Assembly (NCBI GenBank): GCA_947651225.1
Contig: CANSYK010000001.1
Span: 1-64,000, forward strand
Length of the DNA: 64,000 bases
From: an uncultured bacterium
Lineage (GTDB): Bacteria; Bacillota; Clostridia; Lachnospirales; Lachnospiraceae
Direction: 5' to 3'
In this document: piece by piece, positions 61,943-64,000 of the stretch
Numbering within the stretch: position 1 is the stretch's first letter
How the letters are laid out: each line of letters opens with the position of its first letter
Program-made: the position numbers and the translations under genes
Notes under the pieces: model-generated
Databases searched by the model: none
Told to the model about the DNA's origin: nothing
The model's input: only the letters and a program-made list of their open reading frames with translations

Positions 61943-62190
61943 GGTATCACTTCCTTTCCTGGTTATGGTATGTGGCTATATAGGCATAACGGTTGCCGCT
62001 TAACGGAATATTGTTGTCAAGCTGAGCAATATTGGTAGCTTCCATGCAAAAAATAAATTTATTTTCACCATTAAATCACCTTCAATATAAAGCATATGAT
62101 TGAAGATTGCAAGCATAAAATTAAAATAATCAGGCAAAAACTATATCATATCGTCCTTCCTGAACGACCTTATCTACAATCTATCCCGAT
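61943..62190. other. No gene seen
   Basis: AT-rich sequence upstream of Uma2 copy 2. A TTGACA at 62016-62021 on the minus strand lacks a convincing -10. Short in-frame pieces occur but none with a start and ribosome site. It leads into the IS200 end. Confidence 0.5.
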
Positions 62191-62194
62191 AACT

Positions 62195-62825
62195 GAACCA
62201 CTACCGGCTAAAGCCGGTAGGTTCGAATTGCTGCTAAAGCAGCCTAAAGTTGTCTCTGCTCAAGGTTATTGATTTTCTCCTCCACTCTTATCCTATTTCA
62301 AAGTTATCTGAATTGCTGCTCTCTTGAATATCTTGATTTCGAATATACTCCCTGATAATTTCATCTGTTACATTTCCACTGCTCGCAACAAAATATCCTC
62401 CCGCCCACAAATGCTGTCCCCAGAATTGTTTGTTCAATTCTTTATACTCCATTTGCAGTTTTCTGGAAGTATTCCCTTTCAGATACTGTACTAATTTACT
62501 GGCTGACAAACGCGGAGGAACTGAAACCAATAAATGTATGTGGTCACTCCCTACATGCCCTGCTAATATTTCCACTTCATTATTCTGGCAGATCATTCGT
62601 ATCAGTTCCCTTGTTCTCAATGCTATCTTCCCTGTAATCACTGGCTTTCGGTATTTTGTTATCCAAACCAGATGATACTTGATATCATATGTGCAATGTG
62701 ACGATTTTCTGTAATTTTCCATATAGCTCACCTCAAGTTTAGTATTCCAACTTTTCTTTATTCTAAACTTGAAGCTATGGGGTTGACCTAAAGGTTTCGC
62801 CTTAAGGCGAGGGTTTTAACCCCCT
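62195..62825 (-). mobile_element. Solo IS200-type insertion sequence
   Basis: One tnpA with subterminal hairpins at both sides: CTACCGGC-taaa-GCCGGTAG (62201-62220) and GCTGC-taaa-GCAGC (62230-62243) downstream of tnpA, CGCCTTAAGGCG (62798-62809) and GGGTTTTAACCCC (62811-62823) upstream. IS200/IS605 elements have such hairpins and no terminal inverted repeats or target duplications. No tnpB is present. Exact ends are approximate. Confidence 0.78.
62288..62722 (-). CDS. tnpA: IS200/IS605-family transposase TnpA
   Basis: A 144-residue Y1 HUH transposase acting on single-stranded DNA. HIHLLVSVPPRLSASKLVQYLKG holds the HUH motif; the nucleophile Tyr is in AGGYFVASSGNVTDE. YDIKYHLVWITKYRKPV is the family opening. 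Full length, so likely functional. I use ATG 62722 after GAGGTG rather than the GTG at 62731. Directly upstream CTAAACTTGA pairs with TCAAGTTTAG (62733-62772) over the edge of the ribosome site, a likely brake on translation as known for IS200. Confidence 0.92.
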   Translation of the reverse strand: MENYRKSSHCTYDIKYHLVWITKYRKPVITGKIALRTRELIRMICQNNEVEILAGHVGSDHIHLLVSVPPRLSASKLVQYLKGNTSRKLQMEYKELNKQFWGQHLWAGGYFVASSGNVTDEIIREYIRNQDIQESSNSDNFEIG

Positions 62826-63044
62826 TATACAGACAATAAAGAAGGGAATATATACGAAGTGTACAATGGTTCTGGGAAAGAGCCTTGGGATAGCGCAAGC
62901 AAAAAAGATAGTCAAAATAACAGACATATGCAGGTTAACAAACTGATGGAGCTCGATAAGATAGTTCCAGACAGCATAAGGATTCCGGCAATCCATGAAA
63001 TAGAAAAAATGAAGCCGGAATATAAAAATAGGAAGAAGCAATAA
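62826..63044 (+). pseudogene. 3' remnant of a gene next to the IS200 end
   Basis: Continuous frame from the IS edge: YTDNKEGNIYEVYNGSGKEP, WDSASKKDSQNNRHMQVNKL, ELDKIVPDSIRIPAIHEIEK, then MKPEYKNRKKQ and stop. It is hydrophilic, clearly coding in style and lacks a 5' end. The GTG used by the ORF track has no ribosome site. IS200 insertion or a later deletion probably removed the front part; I cannot find it on the far side of the element. Family not recognised. Confidence 0.5.
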
Positions 63045-63213
63045 CATAAAGCACTTTATAAGGCTGAAATTTCATAATAATTTCGTTCACAGTGGAATGT
63101 ACAAAAACGTCTAATTCCTTTTTTGATAGATAAGCGATGCTCTTCCGCGTTTGCAACACCGTTGTATTTTTCAAACAGGCGTTAAACAGAATTGTTTTTT
63201 TGTTAGCAAGTCC

Positions 63214-63360
63214 TTTGACCGATTTGAGGTAATTATAGAGAAAAATCAGGAACACGGGATAGCATGCTTGAACTCATTGGTGTATGAGAATGCAAGTTTG
63301 GAAAAGCAAAACGACTTCATGTGGAATAAATTTTTCCGGGATATTGTTCATGGTCTTTGA
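63214..63360 (+). pseudogene. Possible gene remnant
   Basis: The last 50 codons of the 63151 ORF look coding (SFDRFEVIIEKNQEHGIACL, NSLVYENASLEKQNDFMWNK, FFRDIVHGL), while the first part does not. No start or ribosome site. It is followed by a TGTGCG/CGCACA hairpin (63362-63395). Family unknown. Confidence 0.3.
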
Positions 63361-64000
63361 ATGTGCGAATAACGGTTTGGTCAAGATTACGCACACGATA
63401 GATGCTGATTAGGATTTGATATAGAAGTATAGTCGGAATGTTGTAGCTTATGACATATTTAATTTTAAATCGCTATAGATAATATAAAGAATATTGTACC
63501 ATACAACTGAAAATAACAGCTAAGAAGGCAGAGATTCAAGAGAGTCCCTGCTTTTTTGTGGGCAAAATTCAACTTCCCTGCCCTTATTTTACCGCAAAGG
63601 GCAGGAGATTTGCATAGCAAAGCACTTTCTTTATCAAAAAAAAATCTTAGGAAAGAAAGAGCGAACCCATACCATTGGTATAAAAAGTAACCAACAATTT
63701 GTATTGCCGATGTGTTCATTATCCATATATAAATAAGTAAGATTATTAGCCCGAGTATCAATCAAGAAGTATATTTGATTTTACAAATAAAATATTACCA
63801 CAATCACAACGCCGGAGCGTACTTGAATTTTCAAACAGCTCCGGCAGAATAATAAAAATGTAGGTAATGTGTGCATTGACAGGACGATTTTGCTGTGGCA
63901 ATCAGAAAAAAGACAAGAAAGTTTCTAAAAAAGCCTTATTCTACAGAAAAACATATTTTAATAGAAATAAAACAGCCAACACATACATCAGACCACTGAC
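63361..64000. other. AT-rich region without recognised genes
   Basis: No ORF with a credible start or composition on either strand; the 98-residue minus ORF at 63465 is probably noise. It holds three hairpins: TGTGCG/CGCACA (63362-63395), CCTGCCCTT/AAGGGCAGG (63577-63605) and GCCGGAGC/GCTCCGGC (63811-63845). The last encloses GAATTTTCAAACA, related to the repeat at the window start. Confidence 0.5.

Noticed and set aside
63465-63761. 98-residue minus-strand ORF
   Set aside because: No ribosome site, hydrophobic AT-driven composition, and it crosses a perfect hairpin at 63577-63605; probably not coding.

Overview
The window reads as a chromosomal segment of a low-to-moderate-GC, spore-forming anaerobic member of the Bacillota, most likely a Lachnospiraceae-type Clostridium relative. 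Pointers are strong AGGAGG-type ribosome sites, the sporulation pair yqfC-yqfD next to phoH and ybeY, the Prp-processed form of ribosomal protein L27, scpA-scpB, MtnA, HydE, a GGGtGRT/scaffold pair and an NatAB-type ABC exporter. I cannot name a species. No tRNA, rRNA or CRISPR array was seen.

Layout. 1-5500: tail of a dispersed repeat, a LytTR response regulator, a FlxA-like coiled-coil protein, a HAD phosphatase, pyruvate kinase, a methyltransferase and a LacI-family pseudogene whose 3' end contains the rplU promoter. 5500-8000: L21 leader, rplU-prp-rpmA, terminator, obgE. 8000-15300: a degenerate M50-like membrane protein, scpA-scpB, a convergent DUF1836 gene, then yqfC-yqfD-phoH-(HD protein)-ybeY. 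15300-22900: a SpoVB/MurJ-type flippase, a large SWIM/SNF2 helicase, glycerate kinase, a GNAT enzyme and an MNT-HEPT toxin-antitoxin pair. 22900-29960: a Uma2 nuclease-like gene, a leader with promoters and a CIRCE-like operator, a MarR-like regulator, citrate synthase, mtnA, and natA-natB-yhfC. 30000-35400: an LTA-synthase-like sulfatase with an extra N-terminal region, SseB-like protein, DUF1266 lipoprotein and Maf. 35400-39700: divergent argG / argB-argD with ArgR-like sites, and a small YdcZ-type transporter behind a structured leader. 39800-48100: comEA, an OmpR/histidine-kinase two-component system, a GerMN lipoprotein, comEC and a conserved-looking membrane protein of unknown function. 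48100-54200: purM-purN-purD-glyA, then an LUD protein and hydE. 54200-59230: a small membrane protein, topB, a hexapeptide-repeat protein, and the scaffold/GGGtGRT pair.

59230-64000 is different: gene fragments on both strands, a type I toxin-antitoxin locus whose 31-residue toxin is missing from the ORF track, an internally deleted serine recombinase, a 5'-truncated DUF5713-like gene, a second Uma2 copy and a solo IS200 element. I read it as the eroded remains of one or more integrative elements next to conserved chromosome.

Functional links: GlyA makes the one-carbon units consumed by PurN; Prp matures L27 encoded by the next gene; ComEA and ComEC form the DNA-uptake core and flank a signalling cassette; ArgB, ArgD and ArgG belong to one pathway and share an intergenic control region. 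Non-coding structures of most interest are the YdcZ leader, three near-identical ribosome-site cassettes ahead of argD, comEA and purN, and the type I antitoxin RNA.
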